From NCBI GenBank assembly GCA_020465985.1, contig JAANYP010000257.1, positions 1,370,706-1,434,705 of the forward strand: DNA of 64,000 nucleotides. Direction: 5' to 3'. The stretch is from Centrapalus pauciflorus (Eukaryota; Streptophyta; Magnoliopsida; Asterales; Asteraceae). Below are positions 38,101-51,019 of this stretch, one piece after another (within the stretch, counting starts at the first letter, position 1; each line of letters begins with the position of its first letter). The notes beneath the pieces were generated by a model. The model did no database searches. It was not told the origin of the DNA and worked only from the letters and a program-made list of their open reading frames with translations. Both the position numbers and the translations under genes were made by a program.

Positions 38101-40750
38101 GGGTCGGTTTTGGGTAGCCCAGTTGACTGGAAGTGACCCATTTGACACGTAAAATTTATTAGATTTAAAAACTAAAAGAAAACCTAAAAGACTATTGTTC
38201 ATGCTTCATGGCTTAATTTAGTAAAGGAAACCAAAATGGAAGTGGTATATACATTTCTTTCAGCAACAAACCTACTCTATACCTTTTAATCCTATACTAC
38301 CACGGTACCACCTTCTCCCAATTGAGACTTGAACCCTTAACCACTTGGTTGGGGTGGGAAACACCTTAGATACCTCTAGGTCGGAGTCCCTTGGTAAGCA
38401 CTATATACATTGAATTTCTAGAAATCATTCTCTTCTCTCGTTGCCTACAGCAATCTCCTATCTAGCCAAAGCAAATTCAAATTATATATACTGTATAGAT
38501 GTATTATATCTTTATTTTGTAATTTGATAAACAAAGTTTATTGAATTCGATTTAGTTTGGTTTCAAACCAAATTTGAAATTTTCAAATGTTTGAATTCGA
38601 ATTTGATTTGGTTTTCCAAATAGGCTTTGAGAATTTACAATTTGAGTAACCTGATTAGTGATAACCGATATGTTGAACACCTGCAAAAATCATCAAAATG
38701 AAAAAATGACACGACTACGTACCTAAAACAATAATAAAGGGTCGACATGAAAGGAACATGAAATATTGAAATTAATTGACAACCCGACCCCGACCTGAAG
38801 TAGTGAAGTGTCATCCCTAGAGAACCGATAATCCCAGCAAATATACATCAACTGACACTCTGACAGTATTTTGCAACTATCCGTTAAAGTGGCCTAACCT
38901 ATTAGTGCATTATTAGGCTGTACATTATGTTTAGTTGATTTAGCATGAGAATGGTAATACAATAAGAAATGGTCGACGTGAAAGTAGTGAAACTGACATG
39001 AAAATTGGTTGACAACCCAATTCTGAACTGAAGTGTCACCCCTAGTGAAACGATAACCCCAGCAAATACACATCAACTGACAGTATTTTGTTACTATCTA
39101 TCCATCAAAGTGGCCTGACCTATTAGTGCATTATTAGGTTGTACATTATGTTTAGTAGATATAGCATGATAAATGGTAATATTACACATACTGCCCTCTG
39201 ATTCCATAATGAAACTCTTAAGGGTTGTTTGTTTACTTCTTAGTGGAATTATTAAGAGGTCATGTAAAGGTAATATGACCCCTAAATGATTCCATTAAGA
39301 GGTAAACAAACATGACTGTAGATGAAATGAAGCCTTAATGGTAGACTTTAACTACATAATATATGATGATAAGGTTTCATAATCTTATCTTAACAAGGAG
39401 TTGATCTCCTTGTTAACCTCTCTTTTATCATCACTGAGAGATTATTAATTACAAGGTTATCCCACCCTCCAAATGTCAAGCTTAATCAAGTGATAATGTC
39501 ATTGTCTTCTTTCAACTCATGTGAGTTATGTCACCCATGATCTCTACTTATTTTCTAAGGAGTAAGGTCAATAAAGTGCCAATAATGAAACATTGTCATG
39601 AACTCACAGATCTCATGTTGAACATCATTTGAATAAATTAATCTTAGTCATATATCAGATTCAGAGTAATCACCATGTTGTTTTTACGTAGGTCTACAAA
39701 CTACATGCACAAGCCTACTAATTTACTGTTCATCCAACAGACAACTTAACATACAGATCCAAACTTTGATCTCGGGCACTGTCTTGATCCGTGGCCCTAT
39801 GAATTCACATGGATATATAAAATATATATATCCCAAATTCTCAACTGAGACATAAGAATGAATTCAATCTTGAGCCTTGACCCTGACACATTCATCAGAG
39901 TTAACCTATGAGGCTAATAAGCAGTGATCCTCAGTTTCGAGATGCATGGTTAATTTCAGGGGAGGTCTATAGTTTGTTACTTTTTTAAGGTTTATCTTCA
40001 AAAAAAAACCATGAAACTACAAACATAGAGATTTTGTTCAATGTTTGGTTTTAGATATTATCAACCATACACAATTCAAAGAAACATTTTATTTGGGTAA
40101 GTAATCTGTTGATCCCACGGGATCAGTAATTCATGTGGAAGCCCATATGGCTATATCCGCGCTTAACCTGAATGTTCCAGGTGTTTCTGAGCCAAATAAG
40201 ACTTCCATCGTTCCACAATCAGTGGTACTTACAAATATAAATGTACTACACCACTTCAGCTTCTTGTCGAATTATGGAGCAGCACTGAAACATCAGGGGC
40301 CCTCAATTGATGAATACTTCAGGCACGACAATAATATGCAACCTTAGATCTCTCATGATATATTCAAAGTTTAATATTCTTAAGAATTCTAATCTGTATA
40401 AGATGCTTCCTGTATGTATGTTAAAGCAACGGTTCATACAAATTCCCATATATTGAGTAACAATGCACACAATTTCTCACATCTGAATCTAATAACTCAC
40501 ATTTTGCAAGCTTGGCTAGCTTCTGCGACGTCTGATGAATCCCGTATCCAATTTTCGAAGCCTTTTTGTTGAAATCCGTCTGGATTGCAAGCTTTGATCT
40601 GGGTCCCTCAGCTTTAGTAGAACCACCTGCCCCATTCGCAATCGCCGCCACATTAGACGATGGTAACGATTTCCTTAGCCTCTCAGCTACGCTAGAAAAC
40701 TCCTGCGTCCGATCTCTATACGACGAACCTTGGGAGGATTTAACATTCAT
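35104..40750 (-). CDS. SYP32: Syntaxin of the SYP3 group (Qa-SNARE, SYP32 type)
   Basis: Exons: 40750-40501, 37373-37123, 37013-36841, 36520-36320, 35263-35104, totalling 345 codons (344 aa; Arabidopsis SYP32 is of near-identical length). Seen in order: an N-terminal SSYRDRTQEF motif (the SYP3/Sed5 Sly1-binding type), an Habc region including RTSVFDDPTAEIQELT, a linker with a polyglutamine run (around 235-245), a Qa-SNARE motif with FTQLATMVSQQGELAIR continuing across the last junction into IDENMEDTLANVEGAQ, and a C-terminal anchor (323-344, WLMIKIFFVLIVFLMI...). Family role: ER-Golgi and intra-Golgi fusion. The final exon is short and easy to miss because the anchor lies 1.1 kb from the preceding exon. 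SYP32 is preferred over SYP31 because of the SSYRDR start and the poly-Q linker. Confidence 0.95.
38275..38400 (-). repeat. Possible SINE fragment in SYP32 intron 1
   Basis: gagacttgaaccctt reads on the minus strand as a B-box-like aagggttcaagtctc, followed by a cttggttggggtgg segment. No target duplication was found. Confidence 0.3.
38720..39190. repeat. Tandem duplication in SYP32 intron 1
   Basis: Two copies of about 235 bp share ggtcgac(g/a)tgaaa, gttgacaaccc, ccagcaaata(t/c)acatcaac, and gcattattagg(c/t)tgtacattatg, in the same order. The second copy begins near 38960. It is non-coding. Confidence 0.75.
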
Positions 40751-41060
40751 CGTATAATAATGCGTATTTATATATCAGATCGAAGAGAAGGGGAATCTGA
40801 TCCTAAAAATCCTAAAGCAGCCGAGTGGTTTCAGGAGGCAGGGGGCATGATGAAATCATTGAGAATTCGAATCAAAATCTAATATTAGTATATGCATATT
40901 TTGGATTGTTTGACTGTACATTGAATCGAATAAGTAAACCCTAGATGATCTGAATCGTTCAGATCTGAAAGAGAGAATATCGGAATTGTGTAAACGCAGA
41001 TCTGGAGAGATGGAAACCGACAAGGAATTGTGTATTGAATGTTGAGGTGGATGGCGATCG
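40751..41060 (-). promoter_or_regulatory. SYP32 leader and promoter region
   Basis: A TATATAAATA motif lies about 20-30 nt upstream of the ATG on the minus strand. The leader is more likely to extend through this segment, since a start that close would leave almost no 5' UTR. The transcription start is unresolved. Confidence 0.35.
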
Positions 41061-41413
41061 TGAACAAGTTTTATATTTTGGGGAAAATTTACTGGCAGCA
41101 TGCAATCGAGTTTGGATGGATCATCCTTGGACTCCTGCCTGGTAGAAGTATGAACCACAACTCAGTAGTTCTTTTTTTTTTTTTTTTTTTTAAATAAATT
41201 AATATTTTCACAATTGAATTTGTACTTTTGAAATTATACCAACAGTATTTATGAAGTATGGATGAAGTTTTATCACCGATCTCATCTTTTAGTTTTATCA
41301 CATATCAATTTTTTATAAGTAATGTAATTGGTTCCATCAAATTTTCTTGTTTATAAGAATTTGATGGTCCTTCCAACTCATACATAAATTAAATTCCAAC
41401 ATATACATGAATT
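41061..41413. other. Intergenic spacer with an A/T homopolymer
   Basis: It has a T run of about 22 bp near 41170 and no gene. Confidence 0.5.
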
Positions 41414-41785
41414 CAAAGGTGTTTGATTTTACGATATGAATCAAATTCGTAGCTTATTACGTTATAATAACGCATATAATTAGTTTAAAGTGTTTGGATT
41501 GCATACATTAATAAGTGATTATTTGCGTTTAGAGTTGATTCTACCACACTTTTACATAAGTTAAAACTATAGTTTATTTGCTTAATAAGTGATTATTTGG
41601 TTATTTTACAAGTAAAAACGCAAATTCAAGCACTTTAAAACTGATTATTTGATAACTATGATAGCAAACAACAGAAGTTAAACCAAACACTACATTTCAT
41701 GCAGCATTTTTTGTTATAACTATTATCTGATTATTAGTTTCCAAAACGCTACAACACTTTTTCAAACGCAAATCCAAACACTCTC
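41414..41785. mobile_element. PIF/Harbinger-type MITE, copy 1 of a family
   Basis: It aligns end to end with 60784-61157 at high identity, sharing taataagtgattatttg twice, gatagcaaacaacagaag, and ccaaaacgctacaacac. Its left terminus is degraded (aaaggtgtttg versus gagggtgtttg). The right end is followed by TTA. Confidence 0.8.
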
Positions 41786-42399
41786 TTAGATTCCGACCTA
41801 CATCTCTAACCAATGCTAAAAAGCATCTTCTACTTTCACCCTTAACCACATTAATAACTAAAATTAAATTAAATTCATTCGAATTCCATTCCGTAAACCA
41901 AACGCGACATTCGTTTATAAATTACGCAAAAAAAAACTCCAAATTATACATTTTTGTGATTAAAACTCTCAACCATTTTTCATCAGACAAAAAACCTCAG
42001 ACGAATAAAACTTATCAAATTGATGTCTTTTTCAGAAAAATAATAATAATAAACTTGCAACCCTTTTTAAATAATCAAATCCATAATTTATAGAAATAAC
42101 GGGAAACGAAAATTTTCTTTTCTTAAGCAAGCCGCGGTCACACAATTTAAAAAATATGTGAATCAAATAATATTTTTGTCAAAATCGATATCAAATTCTA
42201 CGAGAACTGATCGTAAAATACTTTTACCAAGAAAATTCATGAAATTTTCATGTTATCTTCTTAACTTTATCAAAATATTCTTTTTATATAAATTAAAATT
42301 TGTAGTTATTTCTTGACCTTTAAATTCATGCTATATTTATTACTAAACTAGTTTATGATTTTTATATAAGGACACATCCTCAATGTCAAACATTTTAAG
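41786..42399. other. AT-rich intergenic spacer
   Basis: I see no gene, element border or array here. Confidence 0.5.
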
Positions 42400-43059
42400 T
42401 AGGGGTGTTTATGGATGGTTAACCGAAACCGAAAGTGTATTTTGGATGGTTAATCGGAGATATCGGTTCGATGATTTCGTGAACCTAAACCTAAACCGAA
42501 AAAACCGGTTGCCCGATAATCGGTTAACCGGGTTTTTCGGTTCATTTATTCGGTTAACCAATTAATCATTTTTTTTAATAAATTATTTTTTTAATTAAAA
42601 AACCCCAATGTTTAGTTTCTAAAAACTTCAAAAGTCTAAATGCGATGAATAAGACTACAAATTATCTACAAAAGATCTTTAAACGATTAAACAATGTCTT
42701 TCATTATCTAATAGAAACAAAAAAAATTTATAATATTTCCTAAATTAGTCGTTCTAAATTCTAATGTTGTTTTTTTGTTGTTTTGGAATTAAAAATTAAT
42801 GTGAACTAATAGATGAGCTAAAATTTTATATTATTGTTAAGATAAATGTTAATATTTATAGGTATAAACATTAAACTATATAAAATTAAATTTTTTTCGG
42901 TTTTTCGGTTAACCGTCCGTCACCAAAATCGTGAACCTAAACCGAAACCGAAGATTTTTTCCGGTTCGGTTAACCAAACCGAAAATAATAGAAAATTCGG
43001 TTCAGTTAACCTTAAAATCGGTACGATTTTTCGGTTTCGAAATATTTTGAACACCCCTA
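42400..43059. mobile_element. 660 bp hAT-type element
   Basis: The ends taggggtgttt and tgaacacccct a are inverted. Flanking octamers attttaag and cttttaag match at 7 of 8. Both subterminal regions carry multiple ggttaaccgaaa/tttcggttaacc motifs, the dense subterminal repeats typical of hAT elements. It is non-coding. Confidence 0.8.
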
Positions 43060-43739
43060 CTTTTAAGAGGTTTTTTTTAAATAACAAAAAAGTCAGAAGA
43101 AAAACTGTTAACAAAAATCTTTCTCACATCATCAAAAACCCTTAACAAAAACCTTGCATCAGAGATGCCCAAATTCTTTGAAAAATTGATGTAACGTGGA
43201 TGTGACAGGGACGTTAGGGTGTTCATTTGTCGTGAAGTCGTGAACTATGAGACCAAATACACATCTGATTTCATTTACTTAAATATATAAAAAAAAATAT
43301 TGTTTATTTAGATTCATTTAATAAATAAATAAACAATGTATATATAATCATGTTCATGAGGTTATCTTATAAATTTAAAGTTTTTAATTTTTGTTTATTT
43401 ATTTCTACTTATTGACAGTCGATGGGTTTCTAAATGGTGGTGATGAGCCGAATAAAATTGTGTGGTCTAATTTTCTTACTTTTTTATTTTCAATTAACCG
43501 AAATTACGTTTTGTTATGAAAATTATGACCATACAAGCCGAATAAAAATAAATGTGGAAATATAAAAAGATACATTATCATAGAAATTCTCACTATCTAA
43601 AGGTAATCTATTTTATCTGTTTTGCTGTATTTTATTTGAGGCAATTTATATTTTATAGTTACTCAAACATACTTGTTTAGACATAAATATTCTCATCCAA
43701 CTTCTCCTTAGTAGTCGATTAACCTTCTCATTGTCTTCA
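43060..43739. other. AT-rich intergenic spacer
   Basis: No supported gene or element border. Confidence 0.5.
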
Positions 43740-44110
43740 CTACGACACTGAGACAACAACAAAGAATTCAGTGTACAACACAAGGGGAAGGACCTCTACG
43801 AGGCACCTCCGACGTTCAAGTCAGTCAACCTCCGAGTAACAAGTATTGAGAGATAAAGTAAATGTATAGTAAAGGTAAGCGTTATTTCTCGTGCTTATCT
43901 TTGAGGATGAGAGACTGACTTATTTATACCTCCCTCTCATTCTTCGCTACTTGGATCCTAGTATAATGACGAAACAAGGGCACAAGGTAGAGACGAAATG
44001 TCGTTATAACAGCTTAAGGTACTATTGCAGATGAAGACCAACGAAAAGTCTCCCCTATGCGCTCCTTTCAGACTTGTCCCTTTGCCTTATGTCCGAAACC
44101 TTGATAGTGA
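43740..44110 (-). mobile_element. LTR-like fragment
   Basis: Higher GC than its surroundings, with a minus-strand ggaggtataaataagtcag resembling an LTR TATA box. Neither border could be fixed and no partner LTR is present, so this is tentative. Confidence 0.3.
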
Positions 44111-44157
44111 CTCAAAGGTAGTGGGAGCTTAATATCTCACCTTTAGACACACACGCA

Positions 44158-44563
<406 letters not shown>

Positions 44564-44618
<55 letters not shown>
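44564..44618. repeat. (TA)n microsatellite
   Basis: About 55 bp of TA at the right border of family 2 copy B. Confidence 0.95.
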
Positions 44619-44622
<4 letters not shown>

Positions 44623-46928
44623 AATAATAATTAACGTCAAACAATTACTCAAAAAAATTAAAATCAAAATAGAAATAATGTAATATTATCCAATTAATAG
44701 ATAAGTTTATTAAAATAAATCACAGTTGATCTGACAGTATATATCTTCACGTGTACATTTTTTTTCTTTGCTTCGTTAACAATACATTTATACAATTTCG
44801 TACTTATATTAAATTTTTAAATATTTTTCCTTTTAATTGTTTGAACTCCAAATTCAAACCCCAATTTGCCTCGAGCAAAACTCAAGTTTCAACAAGAAGG
44901 CTTGAACCATTAAATCAAGTTTGAGTTTAGCCTCACATTATCAATTCGAGTTTAAGCTCATCTTTAATCATTTACAACCTTGTTTGTAACTATGTTCGTA
45001 AGACTATAATCTTAAACTTTTACTTCAAACATGAATATAGGTCAATCCTTATACTAAAAATAATAAACAAAATTTTCATGTGTATATTTTTTTTAAATAA
45101 AAATTAGTTATTGTTATTAATTGTATCACTTATCTAAAAGTATTTAGCAAAAGCTTAAGCCTTAAGGAAGGGCCATTACTTATAAATTTAGTTTGTTAGT
45201 AGTCTTGACTTTTGATATCAAGAAAGTTTCTTAATTATCTTAATTTTTTTACTAAAAACTTTGTTTTTGTACTATAAAGATATCATATATTAACGAATAT
45301 CAAATTGGTATGTGTAAAAATCTTATTTTAATAATAAATTGTAAATGCTAGATCATTAAAAAAAATCAAAACAAATAAAGTTGTAGTCAACCTATATTTC
45401 AAAATCTTTGTTCAATTTGTAATTTGGCAACTTTGCTTGCTTATATGTATGATTGAATGCATAATCAGACTTAGTAGGACCTCAATTAATTTTTATTAAA
45501 GGATGTTTATCTTTCATATCTTATAATTTATTTCGTATATGTTGAATCGACCTTCTTTCTTTTATCTCCTTCATATTTTATACGGAACATATTAATATTT
45601 TTGTTTCATCTCCCACTCTCAAATGCTTTTTCTTTTATGAACAATACAAATTTTAATTTAATGATTTGATTGATTTACTTCATGTTATTACTTATTATTG
45701 ATGACAATTGGCAAATGAAATAACAATTTTCTTCTGAAATCAATAAAACCTCACTATACAACTTTGTTGATATGACAATCAGAATTGAAACGTTATAAAT
45801 ATGTCACATATATATGAGCTCGTCAATCAATCTATGACCTTATGAATGTATCATAAATATATGGGTCAATCTAGCCTAAGATCTCATGAATATTTGTATC
45901 GTAGAATAAAAAAACTATCTATCCAAAGATAAATATGATCTTATGATATTCCAAACATTATTTGATCTAAATACGATACTTCTTATCTTTAGAACACTTC
46001 TATATACCAACATCCAAGGTTGTTAAATGGCAAATTACTAGACTATTAATGATTTTTATTATTTTCTTTTGTTTTGTGTTCTTAATATTACTTTGATGAT
46101 AACAACTATTATAAATCATTTATATAATAAAAAGTGCACAAACTACTTAACTCATATTTGGAACTTTATTTGATGACTGAAATCTCATTAGTCATTTTCA
46201 TTAGGTATTCAACCTTCGGTTCATTTAATTTGTAATGTTATTGATAATTAAAATACCATAAAAAATTTGTTTTGTAAATGATATTAAAAATAAATATATT
46301 TTTATAAGAAAATGAATGGAAGTGAAAATCTATGAATGAAAAACCAAAAATGGGATTAAGCTTTTTCTAATGATTATCATACTTATATATTATTTAACTA
46401 TGGAACTAAACAACTTTTGTGAAAACAAATTTATTTATTTCATTTAAAGCTTGACAAACAAACACCCTCTAAATATAAAAAGATATATTAAATGACAAAA
46501 ACAAGTGGCACTCGACCCATTTGTTATTAAAGATCCATGCTACTAGTGAGTTACTCGAACTTGACTCGATAAAAGCTCGATTTAAGCCAAGCTCGAGCTT
46601 ATAAGATCTTTCACGAGACGAACTCGAGCTTTGCACATTAAGCTCGAAACAAGCCGAACTCGAGCCTTAACGGGCTCGTGCTCGGCTCGACTCTTTTACA
46701 CCCCTAGTAAAAAATAACATCTAGTAATGTAAGATTGTTAACGGTTTATTTATCGACACCCAATGTAAAAACGACCGGGATTTTATGTTATAAATTCAAA
46801 CTTGAAGATAAAAAATGTGTATTAGTCATATTTGTTTCGAGCTCGAGCTTGAGTTGAGTCTGTTATATTACAATCTAAAAATTCACTAAAGAATCAAACA
46901 AAAGTAAATTTGATCAAAAACCAAAATG
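44619..46928. other. AT-rich intergenic region
   Basis: No gene is supported. Around 46555-46700 there are many (a/g)ctcgag(c/t)tt motifs, and the stretch ends in ttacacccctag, suggesting the right half of a decayed hAT element. A similar weaker stretch lies at 44870-45000. Confidence 0.5.
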
Positions 46929-48691
46929 CTAAGAAACGAGAAGCAAGAACACAATGCAACCTTCAAGAACACCCAACAAAACCTTTAAAACTGTATGGTG
47001 AACAACCACTGAAGTACCATAAGCAATCATCACCGGAAACCGACATTCTCCAACCGACGGATCCTCCCCCGTCACGATTGCATACCCCGAGAAATCACAA
47101 TCCCAGTCTTTCTGATCTTGAAGTTGATAGTACATGTTGAAAGCATATGATGCGTTCCTCGACAAGCTCATATGGTTACACGAGGAACCGTAACCTAAAG
47201 ATGTACAATCTGATAGGCTACACGCATAATCGATTTCTTTAGCCAATCCATCCAATTCTTTGATACGCGGGTTCAACACGCACCACCTTCGGCTCATGTA
47301 TTGCACCCCTACCACCGGGGATAACCCTTTGTTTCTTTTGGAACCCGATAGGTCCAATTCATATTTTGGTTTACCATCGTATTCGAAAATGCCCCAATGT
47401 GTTTCAAATGACCCCGGAGCAATACTCTTCTTGTTTTCGTCTAAAAGGCTAAAAAGGTAAATTTCCAACGGCCCTGTTCTACCCGGGGTACCTTTCGCGC
47501 TTAAGACATGTTTGATCACACCTTGGTTGAATCTTTTGGCATTTTTTATATTCGCGTTTATATCCCCATCCGTCGGCCACCCAATCTCTCCGACAATAAT
47601 TTTCATTTCAGGGTATCCGGCTTTCGTTAAAGAAGCAACTAGAGTGTCATAATTTGCATCGAAAACATTGGTATACAGAAAACTCCCATCTTTAAAAGGT
47701 TTGTTTGTTCCATCAAAGAAAGCAAAATCCATGGGGAAATAAGCGTTACCGTAAAGGCTAAGGAACGGGTAAATATTGACGGTGAAAGGGGCATCATTTG
47801 AATAAAGAAATTGGATGATCTCAATGGTTGCATCCTTGATTTCGGAACGAAAATCACCAGCTGACGGTACAGGGTTTGAAACCGGAGACTCGTAGATATC
47901 AGCATTCAACGGGACCGTGGCTTTGATCTGCGACCCCAAACCAGCCCGATTAAGCGCATTTTGAACGTTTTTCAAAGCCGGTAATGTGATTTGCAGATAC
48001 GTAGCATTGTATGCTTTGAGAAAAGGCTCATTTCCAACTGCAACATACCTGAAATTTCACATAATTATGTCAAAAAAGATGTAGTTAAAATCAAACTAAC
48101 AGGATCGTATGAAGCAACAAAATTAATAGCAGGATACAATTAATCGACTCAAGCCGCAACTATTACTGAAAATTTGTTTGATCTTTCATAAAATCTGTGA
48201 GCAACTGTGCACCAATTTCTGAACTTCGATACCAAAATTCACACACAGTGAGTGGTGTTGTGTGTGTGAAACTGAATCTAGTGTGTTTAATTTACGATTG
48301 ATTCTACTTACTTGATATCAACACCACCAGGATAAGCATAAGTAGTAATATTAGCATCAACCCAATAATCAGCATAACTTGGATCTCGACTCATGTCTAA
48401 CAACATGAAATTAGGGATCGCCACCATCACTTCAATCTCCGATCCAATTAAGGCGTCCATGATCCTTTTTTCTGCTTCAAAGAGCTTCACCTTCTTAAAA
48501 CCATTCTCTTTCATCATCTCCACCACTTTCTCTGCCGGCAACTGGTGGCTCGTCATCGTCCCCCAGTTCACTCCCACCCCAATATTGGAATCCGAATCAG
48601 AACAAGTAACAATCGCCATAAATGACGTCGAGAAACAGAGGAGTATGACTGTGATGATCAGTTGAACTGAATTTGATGGATCTATGACCAT
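46929..48691 (-). CDS. Glucan endo-1,3-beta-glucosidase (GH17) with X8/CBM43 domain
   Basis: Exons 48691-48312 and 48048-46929 give 500 codons (499 aa). The intron is GT-AG and splits the Lys-127 codon. Seen: an N-terminal hydrophobic signal (about 10-30); the GH17 barrel starting IGVGVNWGTM; the proton donor Glu-134 in YVAVGNEPF, immediately after the intron; the nucleophile Glu-281 in IIVGEIGWPT; then an X8/CBM43 module (about 382-462) with the expected WCV start and conserved cysteines; and a hydrophobic C terminus (481-499) suitable for GPI-anchor addition. The enzyme hydrolyses beta-1,3-glucan (callose) at the cell surface or plasmodesmata. The class resembles Arabidopsis GH17 proteins of the At5g58090/At4g31140 type, so I give no symbol. 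Confidence 0.95.
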
Positions 48692-49110
48692 TTTTGAGGA
48701 GATTTGCGATGGATTATCGTTTACTTTTGGTTGGATTCGGTGATTGTGTTTGGGAATTTGAAGAAAATTGTGGGAGTGGGAAATGGAAAAGGGTTTCGCT
48801 TATTTGAATCTGTTATTCGGTTATTAAGCGATGCCATGCAATTTTGTGTGCTGTCACACTCCGTAAGGATAATTGTCTTTTCTTCGTCTTTTTATTTTAT
48901 ACCTTTTCTTTTTGCCACGAAAGCAATTTCTTTTTCAATATTTTATTTGAATAATGTGGCAACCTTTTATAAAAAGGACATCCCAATATAAAATGTTACT
49001 CTTTGTATATGATAATTTTTTTTTGTAAAAACTAAGGGATAATTGCAATAAACATGTAACTTATTTAAAGTTTGTTTTTATTCCCGGTTAACGAAGTTAA
49101 AATTTTTTAC
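48692..49110 (-). promoter_or_regulatory. Upstream region of the glucanase gene
   Basis: It contains the leader and presumably the promoter. No clear TATA box or other motif could be fixed by eye. Confidence 0.35.
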
Positions 49111-49259
49111 AGACTATTCCACTTTTACAATTCTACTCCTAAATTACTCTTTTACTCCAAGACTTATCTTTCACCACCTATATTTCAACCTGCCTCCGAC
49201 GGGAGTCGAACCCGTGACCTCTCATTTACGTATCCACCCTCTTACCAAATGGGCTAAAC
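49111..49259 (-). mobile_element. tRNA-derived SINE, copy A
   Basis: On the minus strand it has a tRNA-like head (agcccatttggtaagag) and a B box cgggttcgactcccgt, matching copy B at 50713-50878 over its full length at roughly 80 percent by eye. The 3' tail is decayed and no target duplication was found. Confidence 0.65.
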
Positions 49260-49832
49260 CCGAGACCTCTCACTTGCATTCCCATAAAAATACATGTTTT
49301 CTTATAAATTAAAGAGTTTATTATGTAAAAAACCAACATGTTTTCATGTTTTTTTACATTTTGTCCCTTAATGTTATTTTTTTCCATAAAAGTCCTAATG
49401 TTATTTTTTTTCGGTTTAGTGAAATTTGGACATTAGAACCCGGATTTTCAGTTTTTAAAAACCCGGTTCGCTAATTATAACCAGATTCTAATGTCCAGAT
49501 TTCACTAAAACAAAAAGAAAAAAAAATTAACTTGAGGACTTTTATGGAAAAATAACATGGATGGACAAAAATGAAAAAAAAAAACGTAAAAACATGTTGA
49601 TATTTTTCATAATAAACCCTAAATTAAAAGGATAACTCAGGTCAATTTTAACCGAAACTTAATATAAAACAGATTATTATGTGTCATTTTCTACTACTAA
49701 AAGCAATAAATTTTTTTTCTTAAAAGTACGTTACATTTTCAGAATGATATATTTAAATCGTTAACCAAAATAGAAATAGACTATAAACCTTCTTATGCAA
49801 TCATCCTAATAAATAATATACGTTTACTTATT
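49260..49832. other. AT-rich spacer with inverted motif
   Basis: Positions 49325-49615 read as an imperfect palindrome (aaaccaacatgttttcatg ... aacatgttgatatttttc; tttttccataaaagtcc ... ggacttttatggaaaaa), probably a decayed MITE. No gene. Confidence 0.5.
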
Positions 49833-49902
49833 ATTATTTTTTTTTTTTGAACAGCAAATGAAAAGCAAGCCAATGAGCTACGACATTGTCATCACCTCAA
49901 AA
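49833..49902 (-). mobile_element. 5'-truncated SINE with 15 bp target duplication
   Basis: A minus-strand A-rich tail and a tgttc-type 3' end match the 3' end of the SINE at 34707-34893. Flanks atacgtttacttatt (49818-49832) and atacgtttgcttatt (49903-49917) match at 14 of 15. Confidence 0.7.
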
Positions 49903-49917
49903 ATACGTTTGCTTATT

Positions 49918-50697
49918 TAACATACAACTTTTATTAAATGTTATTTTAGTACTTGCAGGGCTCCTGCTCGAAAACTTTTTTTTTTTTTTTTGTGGAGTGT
50001 TTACATTGTTACATATTGTGTTTCTTAATTTTAAGACTTTTGTGAGATTTTGTATTTAACGTAAACTTTAATTTATTATCACCATTAAAATTGTTAATTG
50101 TACTCTACTTAAATTTATTTTTCAAATAGTTATTTTTATTTAGTTTATTATATTTATCTTTTCCTTGTTTTCTATTATTTTAAATAAAATAATTACAAAA
50201 TATTTTATATAATTTAGATAGTAATATTTATCGAAATAAATGTCACTTTTAACCTATTTAGTGGTGACTCGTTTAAAAGTTTTTTCCTATATATTACATA
50301 CATTCCGACCAAGAAATGCCAAACTTCTTGTCCCTTTTGGAGATCCAGAAGAAAGATGAGTTTTGAACTTCAAATAAAGAATCCCAAGCCGGGTACTTCG
50401 TACCAAATATTTTGTTATTCTGAAAGCGCCATAAACTATAGTTATTTATTATGTAATAGCTTTCACCTAACATATTTATAACTATGACAATTGAAATTAA
50501 TCTACTCATATTAATATTTTTTCCACATGTAATTAATCTAAAATTAAATATCCTACACTCTTATACTTAAATAAACTACATTTTAAAATGTTTTCTTACT
50601 AACTGGTGAACATTCCCAACAATAAAACATTCCATGGCTTAATATTTTTGCAACCTCACTCCATATCATAATAAATCTCATTTTATAATGTGGAATG
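49918..50697. other. AT-rich intergenic spacer
   Basis: No gene or element was identified. Confidence 0.5.
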
Positions 50698-50712
50698 ACA
50701 AATATGGTTTGT

Positions 50713-50878
50713 TTTTTTTTTTAACGGCAAACTATCCTACTCCTACTCATAAACTATTCCTTTACCCCAAGACTTACTTTCTCAACCTAAATTTCAACTT
50801 GTCTCCTACGGGGAGTCGAACCCGTGACCTCTTACTTACATGTCCACCCTCTTACCAAATGAGCTAAATCTTATTGGT
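50713..50878 (-). mobile_element. tRNA-derived SINE, copy B, with perfect 15 bp target duplication
   Basis: The minus strand shows a tRNA-like head, the B box gggttcgactccccgt, and a poly(A) tail. acaaatatggtttgt flanks both sides exactly (50698-50712 and 50879-50893). Confidence 0.9.
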
Positions 50879-50927
50879 ACAAATATGGTTTGTAGTAGTC
50901 GGTTACTGCGGATGACCTTAGTAAAAT

Positions 50928-51019
50928 TGGTGAGAGTTGGATTATGATCCAAATCATTCAATGCCTTTATAAATGGTGAGAGTTGGATTATGATCCAAAT
51001 CATTCAATGCCTTTATAAA
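50928..51019. repeat. Perfect 46 bp tandem duplication
   Basis: Two adjacent identical copies start tggtgagagttggatta (50928 and 50974). Confidence 0.9.

Noticed and set aside
49180..49260. Possible tRNA gene (pol III boxes), also at 50800-50878
   Set aside because: The tRNA fold is not complete by eye, two related copies exist, and copy B has a poly(A) tail and target duplication, so these are SINEs.
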